Part shown: positions 9,949-21,030 of the stretch, piece after piece
Numbering within the stretch: position 1 is the first letter of the stretch
How the letters are laid out: every line of letters begins with the position of its first letter
Translations under genes and position numbers: made by a program
Origin: Ampullaceana balthica
Lineage: Eukaryota; Mollusca; Gastropoda; Lymnaeidae
NCBI GenBank assembly: GCA_944989445.1
Contig: CALYLW010001003.1
Span: forward strand, 62,001-126,000
Length of the DNA: 64,000 nt
Direction: 5' to 3'
The notes under the pieces: generated by a model
What the model was told of the DNA's origin: nothing
What the model saw: the letters and a program-made list of their open reading frames with translations, nothing else
Databases searched by the model: none

Positions 9949-12279
9949 CAGTGGCGTAGCAACGGGTTGGCAGCGGGGCAGTTGCCAAGGGCGCCAGCTC
10001 AAAAAGGCGCCACTAAATCTCTAATTTTTATATTAAAATGTATATTGTTTTGTTCTGAAAACAACTTAGCTTTTCGTGGGCACGAACAAGATGGAGGTAT
10101 ATTTTTGAATCTGATAAAATTTGTGTCAGTTTGATGTTGGCTTTAAAAATTCCCTTGAATCTCATATTAAAAATCACACTAGCTATTTGTCGCCAACAAT
10201 CCAGATAGAATTTATTAATTTGTTATCAGCGAAAATACAAAGTGAAATAATAAAAGAAATTCAAGAAGCTAAATATTATAGTATAATATTTGATAGCACT
10301 CCGGGTGTATCTCACAAAGAGCAATTAACTGAAATTAGATAGGAAAAAATATCCCCAGTCTCTGAAATCAGCCTAAAGAAGCATGCGGACACAACATGGT
10401 GTTACAAAGCAAATGCTGTAAGTGATTTATATGAGCAACTGGAGCAAATTATTTTAGTATTAATTGAAATGAATGATAATCACTTAATTGGTGACGCATC
10501 ATCTATTGCTAAATCATTGCACCGTAAAATCAATAGTTACAAGTTCATTTCGTTTATAACTATTTAGAATTTGATATTGGAAAAAATAAACAAAGTCAAT
10601 TTAGCGCTACAAAAAAAAACCAGGATATTTATCGATCATCGTTGTTAATAAAAAGGACTTTTAAATGCCTTTGAAGATCTAAGAACTAACTAAATCTATA
10701 AAAATGTTGCCAAAATTGAAGAAATATCATGTATTAAAATGAAAATCGAGGCAGTTCAAAAAGGAAATCAAAACGAAAACGAATGCCAGGAGAGCATGCT
10801 AAAGATGAAGGACCTAACTTGGATAAATTCAATTTTTGTTATTGCAATCATTGATTCAATAATGATGCAGTTAAAATACAAATTTATTTCTCTGAAAAAT
10901 ATAGCAGAAGACTTTAACTTTCTGACTGGCAAAGCGTTCCAATCTTTTGCAATGGCAGATTTAGAATCTAATGCTATTCTATTATCAGGCAAATATCTTG
11001 AAATAAATAAGAGCAATTTATAATTGAAATAAAATGCTTTAAACACCGAATGATTTAACTATTGCAAAACAAAAAACCCGATGACGTCATGTTTCATTTA
11101 GATCTTCTAAATGTTCTCGCTACATGGAAATGCCAAGAATCGTAACCGCATATCGAACGAGCTCTAAAAACATTTCTTACAATGCCAACCACAGTAGCCA
11201 CTGCTGAAAGGAGTTTCAGCAAACTAAAAATGATCAAAAATTACTTGAGATCTACGTCAAATCAACAACGCAAATCATCTCTAGCTCTTCACATCATCTC
11301 TAGCTCTTCACATCATCTCTAGCTCTTCACATCATCTCTAGCTCTTCACATCATCTCTAGCTCTTCACATCATCTCTAGCTCTTCACATCATCTCTAGCT
11401 CTTCACATCATCTCTAGCTCTTCACATCATCTCTAGCTCTTCACATCATCTCTAGCTCTTCACATCATCTCTAGCTCTTCACATCATCTCTAGCTCTTCA
11501 CATCATCTCTAGCTCTTCACATCATCTCTAGCTCTTCACATCATCTCTAGCTCTTCACATCATCTCTAGCTCTTCACATCATCTCTAGCTCTTCACATCA
11601 TCTCTAGCTCTTCACATCATCTCTAGCTCTTCACATCATCTCTAGCTCTTCACATCATCTCTAGCTCTTCACATCATCTCTAGCTCTTCACATCATCTCT
11701 AGCTCTTCACATCATCTCTAGCTCTTCACATCATCTCTAGCTCTTCCCATCATCTCTAGCTCTTCACATCAACTCTGGCTCTTCTTTAAATCGAAAGTGA
11801 ACTTACCAGTCAAATTAACTTCGATGAAATAATCACTAATTTTGCAAACATTAAAGCAAGAAAAGTTAAGCTTTGAACCTTTGATATAGGACATATGAGT
11901 GGATCGGTGGAGTGTTACTTAAATTTACTTTTAATTGTGAGTTTATATCGTTATGTAGGAGATAATGAGTTTGACACATTGAAACTATTGTTTTTATTTA
12001 TAATACATAATACTTCAAGTTTTGCAGTATTCTTTATTAACGCAACAATGTCCCGTTTTATCCTTCAATTTATTTTGTATTATTTAGTAAATAATAAACT
12101 GCAAATTAGTATTGTTCCTGTCTTATGAATTTTTTGATATTCACGTTGTATGACTGTCAATGTCAGACTACGTAATTATTGTCTAAAAAATGAAAACTCG
12201 CAAAGCTGAAACTTGTCAATTTATCAAGGGCGCCAAAAATAAATTAGCCAAGGGCACCAAAAACCTAGTTACGACTTTG
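9949..12279 (+). mobile_element. hAT (ZMYM1-like) transposon with 8-bp target duplication
   Basis: The element begins CAGTGGCGTAGCAACGGG. Its right end, read inverted, begins CAAAGTCGTAACTAGG, an imperfect terminal inverted repeat. It is flanked by GGTCCGTC (9941-9948) and TGTCCGTC (12280-12287), an 8-bp duplication with one mismatch. The uninterrupted site survives in sister Helitrons at 14137-14160 and 15335-15360. The interior keeps transposase traces: LSPTIQIEFINLL and KEIQEAKYYSIIFDSTP near 10180-10300, and the dimerisation block TVATAERSFSKLKMIKNYLR near 11185-11245. A C-terminal block similar to FDEIITNFANIKARKVKL lies near 11820-11870. Multiple stops make it dead. Confidence 0.85.
11276..11785. 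repeat. 19-bp minisatellite, ~26 units, inside the hAT transposase remnant
   Basis: The unit ctcttcacatcatctctag is nearly invariant through the array, with only the last units diverging. The first unit is the codons for the SSLALH segment of the transposase C-terminus, so the array grew by tandem expansion of transposase coding DNA. 19 is not divisible by three, so it destroys the frame. Confidence 0.95.
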
Positions 12280-12287
12280 TGTCCGTC

Positions 12288-12485
12288 CGTCAGTCAATGT
12301 GCCGCCATGACAATCAACAAGTCTCTTGGGATTGCTGGTATAGACTTGGAGACACCATGCTTTTCTCGTGGGCCTGCTCCAGACTGGGCTGGCCTGCTCC
12401 AGAGCGGGCAAAGAAGAAAATCTTTTTGTACACACTCCATATGGAACTGCCAAAAATGTTGTCTATCACATTGCTCTAAGATAAA
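12288..12485 (+). pseudogene. Helitron helicase C-terminal remnant (copy C)
   Basis: The frame reads SLGIAGIDLETPCFSRG, the end of the Pif1-like Helitron helicase. It is then disturbed by a ~21-bp tandem duplication (cctgctccaga.tgggct twice), after which the proper frame resumes as GKEENLFVHTPYGTAKNVV and ends HIALR-stop. The motif after HG (QLYVACSRV in the family) is destroyed. Confidence 0.8.
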
Positions 12486-12734
12486 TATACCCTTTAATTG
12501 CATGCAAATAAACAGTTGTGTACGCTTCTAAAGAAAACCTTATTTTAAACCCGGGAAAGCCGGGAACTTGCCCCTAGTATAATATATATATATATCTTTA
12601 TACATATAAGACTCATTTGTTGTCTGTCTGTCTGTCTGTTCCCTAATAACTCAAGATCCAGACAACCAAATAACATCAAACTTTATACACATATACTCAA
12701 TGACATGAGAAAGGTTCTTAAATAGGTTTCGTTC

Positions 12735-14110
12735 CATATATATATAAGACACTGGGGGCAAGCCCAAAATGTAGTTTCTTCCTAATATGAGCTATATTAA
12801 AAATTAATATTAAAAATTATCCTTTTTCCCGTGTAGGTAGAAGCATGAAACTTTTGGTGGTTGTTAAGTATCATTTGGCGATGGTACAAGGTAAAAAACA
12901 ATTACATAAATTATCACTTAATGGGGACCGGGGGCCCAAATGTACTTTTTGTTTTCTTATATTTAAAACTGACTCAGCACTAATTCTTCAACTTCCCGTG
13001 AATGTAGAAGAATGAAACTTTGGAACTTGCTTTATACACTCTTATGACGATAATTAATGAAAAATAGTTTGAAAATTTTCACTCATGGGTGGCCGGGGGC
13101 CCAAAACAGTTTTTTCCCCTTATATGGGATATATAAAACTTAATTAGCACTAATTCCTCATCTTTCTTTGTAGGTAGAAACATTCACTTTGGAAAGTTGT
13201 TGAGTACCATCCCGCGATGGTTGCAGTCGAAAATAAATTATCACTAACTGGTGGGCCGGGGCCCAAATGTTATACATGTAAGATGCATTTGTTGTACGTT
13301 TGTCTGTTCCCTAATAACTCAAGATCCAGACAACCAAATAACGTCAAATTTGGTACACTTACACAAAATTACAAGGGAAGGGTTCTTAAACAGGTTTTTT
13401 TTCCATTTATATAAGATACTGGGGACCGGGGGCCCAAAATGTAGTTTTTTCGTTAAATGAGCTATATAAAAATAAAAATAAACAATTCTCCTATTTCCCG
13501 TGTAGGTAGAAGCATGAAACTTTCGGTGGTTGTTAAGTAAAATTTGGCGATGGTAACAGGTAAAAATATTATATAGATTATCACTTACTGGGGACCGGGG
13601 CTCCAAATGTATTTTTTTTAAATATTTAAAACTGACTCAACACTAATTCTCCAACTTCCCGTGAAGGTAGAAGCATGAATCTTTAAGAACTTGCTGATTA
13701 CACTGTTATGACGATAATTGGCGAAAAATAATGTAAAAATGCCCACTTATGGATGGCCGAGGGCCAAAAAACTTTTTTTCCCTAACAAGTGCTATATAAA
13801 ACTGAATCAACACTAATTCCTCATCTTTCTGTGTAGGTAGAAACATGAAACTTTGGAAAGTTGTTAAGTCCCCTCCCGCAACGGTAACAGTCAAAAAAGA
13901 AATATCACTAACTCGGGGGTCGGGGGCCCAAACGTAGTTTTTTTTCTTAAATGAGCTATATAAATCAGGCTCATCTTTAAATCTCCAACTTCCTGTGTAG
14001 GTAGGAGCATGAAACTTTGGGAAGTTGTTGAGTACCCTCCCAAAATGCTAACTGGCGAAAATGATTTTAAATTATCACTCCTTTGGGGGCCTGGGGCCTG
14101 AATGTAGTTT
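12735..14110. repeat. Helitron internal tandem monomers, ~165 bp
   Basis: Diverged units share the core gtaggtagaagcatgaaact, then gttgttgagtaccctcc, atggtaacag, attatcact, and a GGGGGCCGGGGGCCCAAA block followed by gagctatataaaa. Cores occur near 12833, 13000, 13170, 13500, 13662, 13836 and 13997. The same monomers recur at about 9600-9930, 15150-15300, 15850-16225, 18350-18770, 21080-21790 and, inverted, 26300-27250. Confidence 0.9.
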
Positions 14111-14157
14111 TCCATATATATATAAGATATTGCGGCTAAGCGCGTCCGTCCGTCAGT

Positions 14158-14345
14158 AAATGTGCCGCCATGACAATCAATAAGTCTCTTGGGATTGCTG
14201 GTATAGACTTGGAGACACCATGTTTTTCTCATGGGCCTGCTCCAGAGTGGGCTGGCCTGCTCCAGAGTGGGCAAAGAAGAAAATATTTTTGTACACACTC
14301 CATATGGAACTGCCAAAAATGTTGTCTATCACATTGCTCTAAGAT
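14158..14345 (+). pseudogene. Helitron helicase C-terminal remnant (copy D)
   Basis: SLGIAGIDLETPCFSHGP is followed by the same ~21-bp duplication as in copies C and E, then a frame ending in AKNVVYHIALR. The shared duplication shows common descent from one non-autonomous progenitor. Confidence 0.8.
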
Positions 14346-14440
14346 AAATGTACCCTTTAATTGCTTGCAAATAAACAATTTTGTACGCTTCTACAGTAAA
14401 CCTTATTTTAAACCCAGGAAAAAGCCGTGTGCTTGCCTAT

Positions 14441-15640
14441 ATACATGTAAGACGAATTTGTTGTCTGTCTGTTCCCTTATACTCAAGATCCAGACAACCA
14501 AATAACATGAAATTTGGTACACGTATACAAAATTACAAGGAAAAGGTTCTTAAACAGGTTTCGTTCCATATATATAAGATACTGGGGGCCGGGGGCCCAA
14601 TATGTAGTTTTTCCTATATGAGCTATATAAAATAAAAAATTATTGAAAATTAAGACGTAAAATAATAAACATTTTGGTGTGGCGATTAACAATAAGGCGT
14701 TTATCGCCATAAATTAATGTGACGTGACGTCATAGTTTGAGTTCATATTAATTTGTAAATAGAAAACGAAGTAAAAAGAGCAGTGGTTATTTTAATGTAA
14801 TTCTTTTAAATGTTAATATCCCACTGTTTGTGTGTGTTCAAGTATGTGTGTTCACGTGTGTGAATCAGTTAGTGTGTGTGTGTTTTTTTTTGTGAACTAA
14901 ATGTTATGAAACGGTTTACTTTTATGCCTGTTAATGTTGAGCCATTAACAAGATTACTTATATCTTTTTAAAAATGTGTTTGCAAATTACATCTTTTTAC
15001 TTTAAACTGTTTCTTTCATGTATTTTCTATATGTATGTTATCCAGTCGTTCGATCAAGCTTTCTCCTTTTATTGGCGAGGGTAGGAGTCAATAATATCGT
15101 CCATCCCAGGGTCATAAACTCTATAGCTTGGCAACTGTGTTTATAATAATCATTAAATCTCCAATTTCCCGTGTAGGTAGAAGCATGAAACTTCGATGGT
15201 TGTTAAGTAACATTTGGCGATGGTAACAGGTAAAACAATTATATAAACTATCAATAACTGGGGGCCGGGGGCCCAAATGTAGTTTTTTTTTCTTATATTT
15301 AAATGTAGTTTTCCATATAAATAAGATACTGCTGCTAAGCGCGTCCGTCCGTCAGTCAGTGTGTCGCCATGACAACCAACAAGTCTCTTGGGATTGCTGG
15401 TATAGACTTGGAGACACCATGCTTTTCTCATGGGCCTGCTCCAGACTGGGCTGGCCTGCTCCAGAGTGAGCAAAGAAGAAAATCTTTTTGTACACATTCC
15501 AAATGGAACTGCCAAAAATGCTGTCTATCACATTGCTTTAAGTTAAATGTACCCTTTTATTGCATGCAAATAAACAGTTTTGTACGCTTCTACAGAAAAC
15601 CTTATTTTAAACCCGGGGAAAGCCGGATACTTGCCCCTAG
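14441..15640 (+). mobile_element. Helitron copy E
   Basis: The 5' segment (tgtaagacgaatttgttgtc, gttcccttatactcaagatc) is followed by ~500 bases of single-copy filler, including a GT-rich patch near 14830-14890. That filler recurs inverted at 27440-27800. One monomer, a helicase remnant and a clean 3' end (acccggggaaagccggat, CTAG at 15637-15640, T) complete it. Confidence 0.75.
15350..15545 (+). pseudogene. Helitron helicase C-terminal remnant (copy E)
   Basis: It reads SLGIAGIDLETPCFSHGP, then the ~21-bp duplication, then helicase C-terminal codons. It has the same architecture as the remnants at 12.3 and 14.2 kb. Confidence 0.8.
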
Positions 15641-16236
15641 TATACATATAAGATGCATTTGTTGTCTGTCTGTGTGTTTGTCTGTTCCCTACTAATTCAA
15701 GATACAGACAACCAAATAACGTGAAATTTGGTACACATACACAAAATTACATGAGAAAGGTTCTTAAACAGGTTTCGTTCCATATATATTAGATACTGGG
15801 GTCCCAAAATGTAGTTTTTTCCTAAAATGAGCTTTATAAAAAATAAAAAAATATCTTATTTCCCGTGTAGGTAGAAGCATGAAACATTCGGTGGTTGTTA
15901 AGTAAAATTTGGCGTTGGTAACAGGTACAAAAATTATCACTTACTGGGGGCCGGGGGCCAAAATGCAGTTTTTGTCTTATATTTAAAACGTTTTCAACAC
16001 TAATTCTCCAACTTCCCGTCAAGGTTGAAGCATTAAAATTTGGGAACTTTTTGAATACACTCTTATGACGATAATTGGTGAAAAATAATTTTAAAATGTC
16101 CATTCATGGGTTGCTGGGTGCCCAAAACCGTTTTTTTCCCCTGATATTGGTTATATAAATCTGAATCAACACTAATTCCTCATCTTCCCGTGTAGGTGGA
16201 AGCATGAAACTTTGGAAAGTTGTTGGAAGCAATGGT

Positions 16237-18336
16237 CTATCTATGGCATCCGTCCATCCTCATGGGATGATGGCGTTTCCTCCTGCTCCTCTGCCCCCCT
16301 TCCCCTTTCTCCTGGCCCTTTTCTCCTCGCTCTTGACTGTAAGGGAAGCTTCCGCGACTTGGATGCCCTCGCGTACTTTAGCCCGCCAGGAGGTGCGTTC
16401 CTCAGCAATGGTTTCCCACGTTTTATGGTCTATCTGCGCCAGACTCATGTCTTTCTTGCAGACATCCTTGAAGCGCAAGCAGGGGCGTCCTCTCTTCCGC
16501 ACACCAGTTGCCAGCTCACCGTAAAGCAGGGCTCTTGGAATGCGCTCCGAGTTCATCCTGCGGACATGTCCCAGCCACCGCAGGCGCCTCTCACTCAGGA
16601 TTGAGTGCATGCTCAGCATATGACTCCTTCTGAGTACCTCGACATTCGTTATCTTGTCCTGCCACTTGATGTGCAGAATCCTGCGCAAGCATCGTAAGTG
16701 GAAGCTGTTGAGTTGCTTTGTTTGTTTGGCATAGGTCGTCCAGCACTCGCTGCCATAGAGGAGTGTGCTGAGCACGCAGGCCTGGTACACAGTGATTTTT
16801 GTCCTAGCAGTGAGCTGTGCATTGTTCCACACTCTTTTATTCAGCCTAGCCATTAATGATGAAGCCTTGCCGATTCTGGTTTCAATTTCCTTTTCCAGGG
16901 AGAGTGTGCTTGTGATGTTACTGCCAAGGTAGGTAAAATCATCGACGACATCCAAGGTGTTTCCCTCAATGGAGATTGCTGGGAAGCAGTCAGTTCCTTG
17001 TCTCATAATGTTGGTCTTTTTGAGGCTTATCGTTAGACCAAAATCTTTGCATGCCTCTGAGAACTTGTCGACCAAAAGTTGGAGACCTATCTCTGAATGT
17101 GAGGTAAGGGCTGCGTCATCCGCGAAGAGCAGCTCTCTAATTAAAACATTTTCCACTTTTCTCTTTGCACGGAGACGGCTGATGTTGTACAGATTTCCAT
17201 CCGCCCTGGTATGGATGTTTACACCCTCGAAACAGTCCTCGAATGCATGACGCAGTAGCATCGAGAAAAAGATACCGAAGAGTGTTGGAGCCAGTACACA
17301 ACCCTGTTTGACTCCGCTACAGACTGGGAAGGGTTCTGAGGTGGCACCATCGAAGAGCACTGTGCTGTGCATATTGGTGTGGAAGGACTCGATGATGGAG
17401 AGAAGCCGCGGCGGGCATCCTATTTTTTCCAATATACGTAGCAGACCCTCGCGGCTGACCAGGTCAAATGCCTTTGTTAGATCTATGAAGGCAACAAAGA
17501 GGGCTTTCTGTTGCTCCCGACATTTCTCTTGTAGCTGACGGAGTGAGAAGATCATGTCCATTGTTGACCGGCCAGCCCGAAAACCGCATTGTGATTCTGG
17601 GTAGACATTTTGCGCCAGAATTTGCAGGCGTGCAAGGATCACTCTGGCAAAAGCCTTTCCCACAATACTCAGTAAGGAGATACCACGATAGTTATTGCAA
17701 TCGCTGCGATCTCCTTTGTTCTTATAAAGCGTAACTATTTTGGCGTCACGCATGTCCTGTGGGATGTGACCGCGTTCCCAGCAATCGCATATGAGTTCGT
17801 GCAGAGGCTTCAGTAGTGCTGGCTGGCCGTGCTTAAGGACTTCTGCAGGAATGCCATCGTTGCCTGGGGCCTTTCCATTTCTCAGATGATCGATAGCCCT
17901 ACCAAGCTCCTCTATTGACGGTGGAGCATCAAGCTGATCTAGAACTGGTAGATCTGGTATTCTTTCTATGGCAGAGTCAGATACTACATTCTGTGTCGCA
18001 TAGAGTTCTAGATAGTGCTCAGTCCAGCGCCGCATCTGCTTGTCTCGTTCTGTGATCATCTCACCTGATTTTGTCTTGATTGGAGCTGACTTTGAAGTTG
18101 TGGGCCCAGTGGCCTTTTTTATGCCTTCGTACATTTGTTTTATATCTCCCTGATCAGCAGCAGATTGAATGCTTTTGCATAATTCCACCCAATAAGTGTT
18201 AGCGCAAAAACGTGCAGTCTTCCGGGCTGTGTTTCTGGCACTTCTGAGACATTTCAGGGTGTCAGGTCCTGGGGAAGCTTTGTAGGCCAGTAGAGCTTTT
18301 CTTTTTGTCTCCGTCACGGGATTCATTGTAACCCAG
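16237..18336 (-). mobile_element. 5'-truncated LINE with intact RT frame
   Basis: It is flanked by a perfect 13-bp target duplication, TGGAAGCAATGGT at 16224-16236 and 18337-18349, inside a Helitron monomer. The minus-strand 3' end finishes in a short ATAGATAG-like tail rather than poly(A), and the 5' end is cut in the endonuclease-RT linker. The open RT frame and exact duplication indicate a recent insertion. Confidence 0.85.
16260..18326 (-). CDS. LINE reverse transcriptase (688 codons, endonuclease missing)
   Basis: The protein starts inside the linker (NPVTETKRKALLAYKASPG; the Met is merely the first in frame). RT motifs appear in order: YKNKGDRSDCNNYRGISLLS (0/1), GFRAGRSTMDMIFSLRQL (2), FIDLTKAFDLVSREG (A, catalytic Asp), GVKQGCVLAPTLFGIFFS (B) and LLFADDAAL (C, FADD catalytic pair). 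Motif D/E follows (KKTNIMRQG, DFTYLGSNI), then a thumb/connector with ECWTTYAKQTKQLNSFHLRC. Near the C-terminus come LRWLGHVRRM and a basic tail. No endonuclease domain is present, so the copy cannot move by itself. The motif style is that of APE-type LINEs with short repeat tails (RTE-like), but the clade is not certain. The fragment at 55.7-57.7 kb belongs to a related family. Confidence 0.85.
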   Translation of the reverse strand: MNPVTETKRKALLAYKASPGPDTLKCLRSARNTARKTARFCANTYWVELCKSIQSAADQGDIKQMYEGIKKATGPTTSKSAPIKTKSGEMITERDKQMRRWTEHYLELYATQNVVSDSAIERIPDLPVLDQLDAPPSIEELGRAIDHLRNGKAPGNDGIPAEVLKHGQPALLKPLHELICDCWERGHIPQDMRDAKIVTLYKNKGDRSDCNNYRGISLLSIVGKAFARVILARLQILAQNVYPESQCGFRAGRSTMDMIFSLRQLQEKCREQQKALFVAFIDLTKAFDLVSREGLLRILEKIGCPPRLLSIIESFHTNMHSTVLFDGATSEPFPVCSGVKQGCVLAPTLFGIFFSMLLRHAFEDCFEGVNIHTRADGNLYNISRLRAKRKVENVLIRELLFADDAALTSHSEIGLQLLVDKFSEACKDFGLTISLKKTNIMRQGTDCFPAISIEGNTLDVVDDFTYLGSNITSTLSLEKEIETRIGKASSLMARLNKRVWNNAQLTARTKITVYQACVLSTLLYGSECWTTYAKQTKQLNSFHLRCLRRILHIKWQDKITNVEVLRRSHMLSMHSILSERRLRWLGHVRRMNSERIPRALLYGELATGVRKRGRPCLRFKDVCKKDMSLAQIDHKTWETIAEERTSWRAKVREGIQVAEASLTVKSEEKRARRKGKGGRGAGGNAIIP

Positions 18337-18379
18337 TGGAAGCAATGGTAACATTCGAAAAAAAATGTATCACTAACTG

Positions 18380-18413
18380 TGGGGTGGGGGGGGTGGGGGT
18401 GGGTGGTCGGGAG
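18380..18413 (+). other. G-rich tract with quadruplex potential
   Basis: The runs GGGG, GGGGGGGG, GGGGG, GGG and GGG are separated by single T residues within a Helitron monomer. It meets a simple G3+ spacing rule; function is unknown. Confidence 0.5.
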
Positions 18414-18789
18414 CCCAAACTTATTTTTTTTTAAATGAGCTATTTACTCAAAACTAATTCTCCCTTTTTCCGTGAGGAGAGAAGCATGAAACTTTGGGAA
18501 CTTGCTGAATACACTCTTATTACGATAATTGGCGAAACATAATTTAAAAGTTTTCACTCATGGGTGGCCGGGGGCCAAAACTGTTTATTTTTTTCCTTAT
18601 ATGGGCTATATAAAACGGAATCAACACTAATTCCTCATCTTTCTTTGTAGGTAGAAGCATGAACTTTGGAAAGTTGTTGAGTACCCTCCCGCGATGGTAG
18701 CAGTCGAAAAAAAATTATCACTAACTCGTGGGCCGGGGGCCGTAAATGTATTTTTTTCCTTTTATATGAGACTAGCAGACCTGTCGTGC

Positions 18790-19885
18790 GTTACAACGAT
18801 CTCAGTAAAAAGGAATACATAATATATATAAGAAAAGAAATTACATTAAGGGTCACCAGGCCAATCAATTTAACATGAAGATCGAAAATCTGTTCATTTT
18901 AATCAATTTCATAACAAATATATAAATATATTTATCTATATTTCTCAATAACGTGCTAAAATTGAACGGGGAATACAATATTATTCATAATATCCATTCA
19001 TTTACTCAGTAGTAAAAACACATTTAGGGCCCCTAGCCCCGAGGAAATGGACATTAGGAGTTCAGTTCCCTATAGTTATTTAATATATGCTCTTAAGTTT
19101 TTATATACCGAGTTTGGTCAAAATTCAGTTAGTTTCTCATTATCTAACACTTAAATTAATTTATATGTATATAGATATAAGGGAAAATTAAATATAAGGG
19201 AAAATACATTAAGGAGCCCTCAGGCCCATTCAATTCAAGATGTACATTTTGAAAACCTGTTCTTTTAATTAATTTAAATTAAGTTTCATCATGGATATAT
19301 TTCTCAAGATCGTTATAAACTGAGTGGGAAATAATATCTCAAACATATAAGAAAAAATACATTTGGGGCCCCCGGCCCTGAATAATTGAAAATTAGAAGT
19401 GCAGTGCCCTTTGTTATTTTAATATGGGCTACCAAGTTCTTATATACAAGTTTGGTTAAGATCCATTCATCTACTCAGTAGTTAACGCATAAACTAATTT
19501 TTATATAGCTCATAATAGCAAAAAACGACATTAAGGGCCCCAGGGCCCATTTAGTGCAAGATGTCAAGTTCAAAACACCTGTTTATTTCAATCAATTTCA
19601 TAGTTGATATATTTATCTATATTTCTCAAGATCTTTAATAATTGAATGGGGAATACAATCTTAAATGTTTATGAAAAAATACATTTTGGGCCCCCAGTGC
19701 CGTAGAAATGGACATTGGGAAATTAGGGCCCTATATATTTCAATATTGGCTACCAAGTTGTCATATACAAAGCTTGGTTAAGATCCATCAATTTACCTAC
19801 TAGCTAACGTTTAAACTAATTTTTATATAGGTCATATAAGAAAAAAATCATATTATGGGCCCCCGGCGCCCCATGAGGGTTATAT
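18790..19885. repeat. Second Helitron-associated tandem family, ~300-bp units
   Basis: Three to four diverged units share gggcccc.ggccc, aatggacattaggagttca, gggctaccaagttcttatat and aactaatttttatata. Related pieces lie at 22230-22620 in the opposite sense. No genes are present. Confidence 0.7.
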
Positions 19886-19984
19886 TTTGAAAAAAAAAGT
19901 AGCCAGTTACCATTCAAGGAGCGTACTCAAAAGTCTCCAAAAATTTCATGGCGATCGGATGAATGGTTTAGTCAGCTACAAAGG

Positions 19985-20845
19985 ACATACATACATACAT
20001 ACATACATACATACATACATACATACATACATACATACATACATACATACATACATACATACATACATACATACATACATACATACATACTACATACATA
20101 CATACATACATACATACATACATACATACATACATACATACATACATACATACATACATACATACATACATACATACATACATACATACATACATACATA
20201 CATACATACATACATACATACATACATACATACATACATACATACATACATACATACATACATACATACATACATACATACATACATACATACATACATA
20301 CATACATACATACATACATACATACATACATACATACATACATACATACATACATACATACATACATACATACATACATACATACATACATACATACATA
20401 CATACATACATACATACATACATACATACATACATACATACATACATACATACATACATACATACATACATACATACATACATACATACATACATACATA
20501 CATACATACATACATACATACATACATACATACATACATACATACATACATACATACATACATACATACATACATACATACATACATACATACATACATA
20601 CATACATACATACATACATACATACATACATACATACATACATACATACATACATACATACATACATACATACATACATACATACATACATACATACATA
20701 CATACATACATACATACATACATACATACATACATACATACATACATACATACATACATACATACATACATACATACATACATACATACATACATACATA
20801 CATACATACATACATACATACATACATACATACATACATACATAC
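19985..20845. repeat. (ACAT)n microsatellite, ~860 bp
   Basis: The tetranucleotide array is almost uninterrupted; only one slip (actacat near 20090) is visible. It yields long spurious IHTYIHT and MYVCMYVC frames. It follows the conserved segment caaaaatttcatggcgatcgg at about 19936. Confidence 0.99.
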
Positions 20846-21030
20846 ACGACACGACAGACAGGACAGACCAGACCAGACAAGACAAGACAAGATAGACAGA
20901 CAGACAGACACACAGACAGACACAAAGACACACAGACATACAGACATACAGACAGACACACACACACACATACACACATACATACATACACACACACACA
21001 TACATACATACACACATACATACATACTTT
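20846..21030. repeat. Degenerate GACA/CACA/GACAGACA repeats
   Basis: The ACAT array decays into cgacacgacagacaggacag, (GACA)n, (CA)n and mixed ACAC/CATA tracts. Confidence 0.9.

Larger units (their letters stand above)
9403..12577 (+). mobile_element. Helitron copy C, interrupted by a hAT element
   Basis: Its 5' region (catataagactaatttgttg, ctgtctgt, tcaagatccagataaccaaa) follows copy B's CTAG directly. Two to three ~165-bp internal monomers come next, then the hAT insertion at 9949-12279. Helitron sequence resumes (gtccgtccgtcagtcaatg), with a helicase C-terminal remnant, the hairpin and CTAG at 12574-12577 followed by T. Without the insertion it would be about 0.85 kb. Confidence 0.75.
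12595..14440 (+). mobile_element. Helitron copy D (composite)
   Basis: It starts TCTTTATACATATAAGACTC shortly after copy C's CTAG. It holds seven ~160-175-bp monomers in two blocks (about 12735-13260 and 13420-14110). The blocks are separated by a second 5'-end-like segment at 13270-13400 (aagatgcatttgttg, tcaagatccagacaaccaaa). It is therefore two tandem copies fused by loss of one 3' end. The 3' end keeps a degraded hairpin (acccaggaaaaagccgtgt), but the terminal CTAG reads CTAT. Confidence 0.7.

Noticed and set aside
16204..17734. Plus-strand open frames opposite the LINE
   Set aside because: They are antisense shadows of the minus-strand RT frame.
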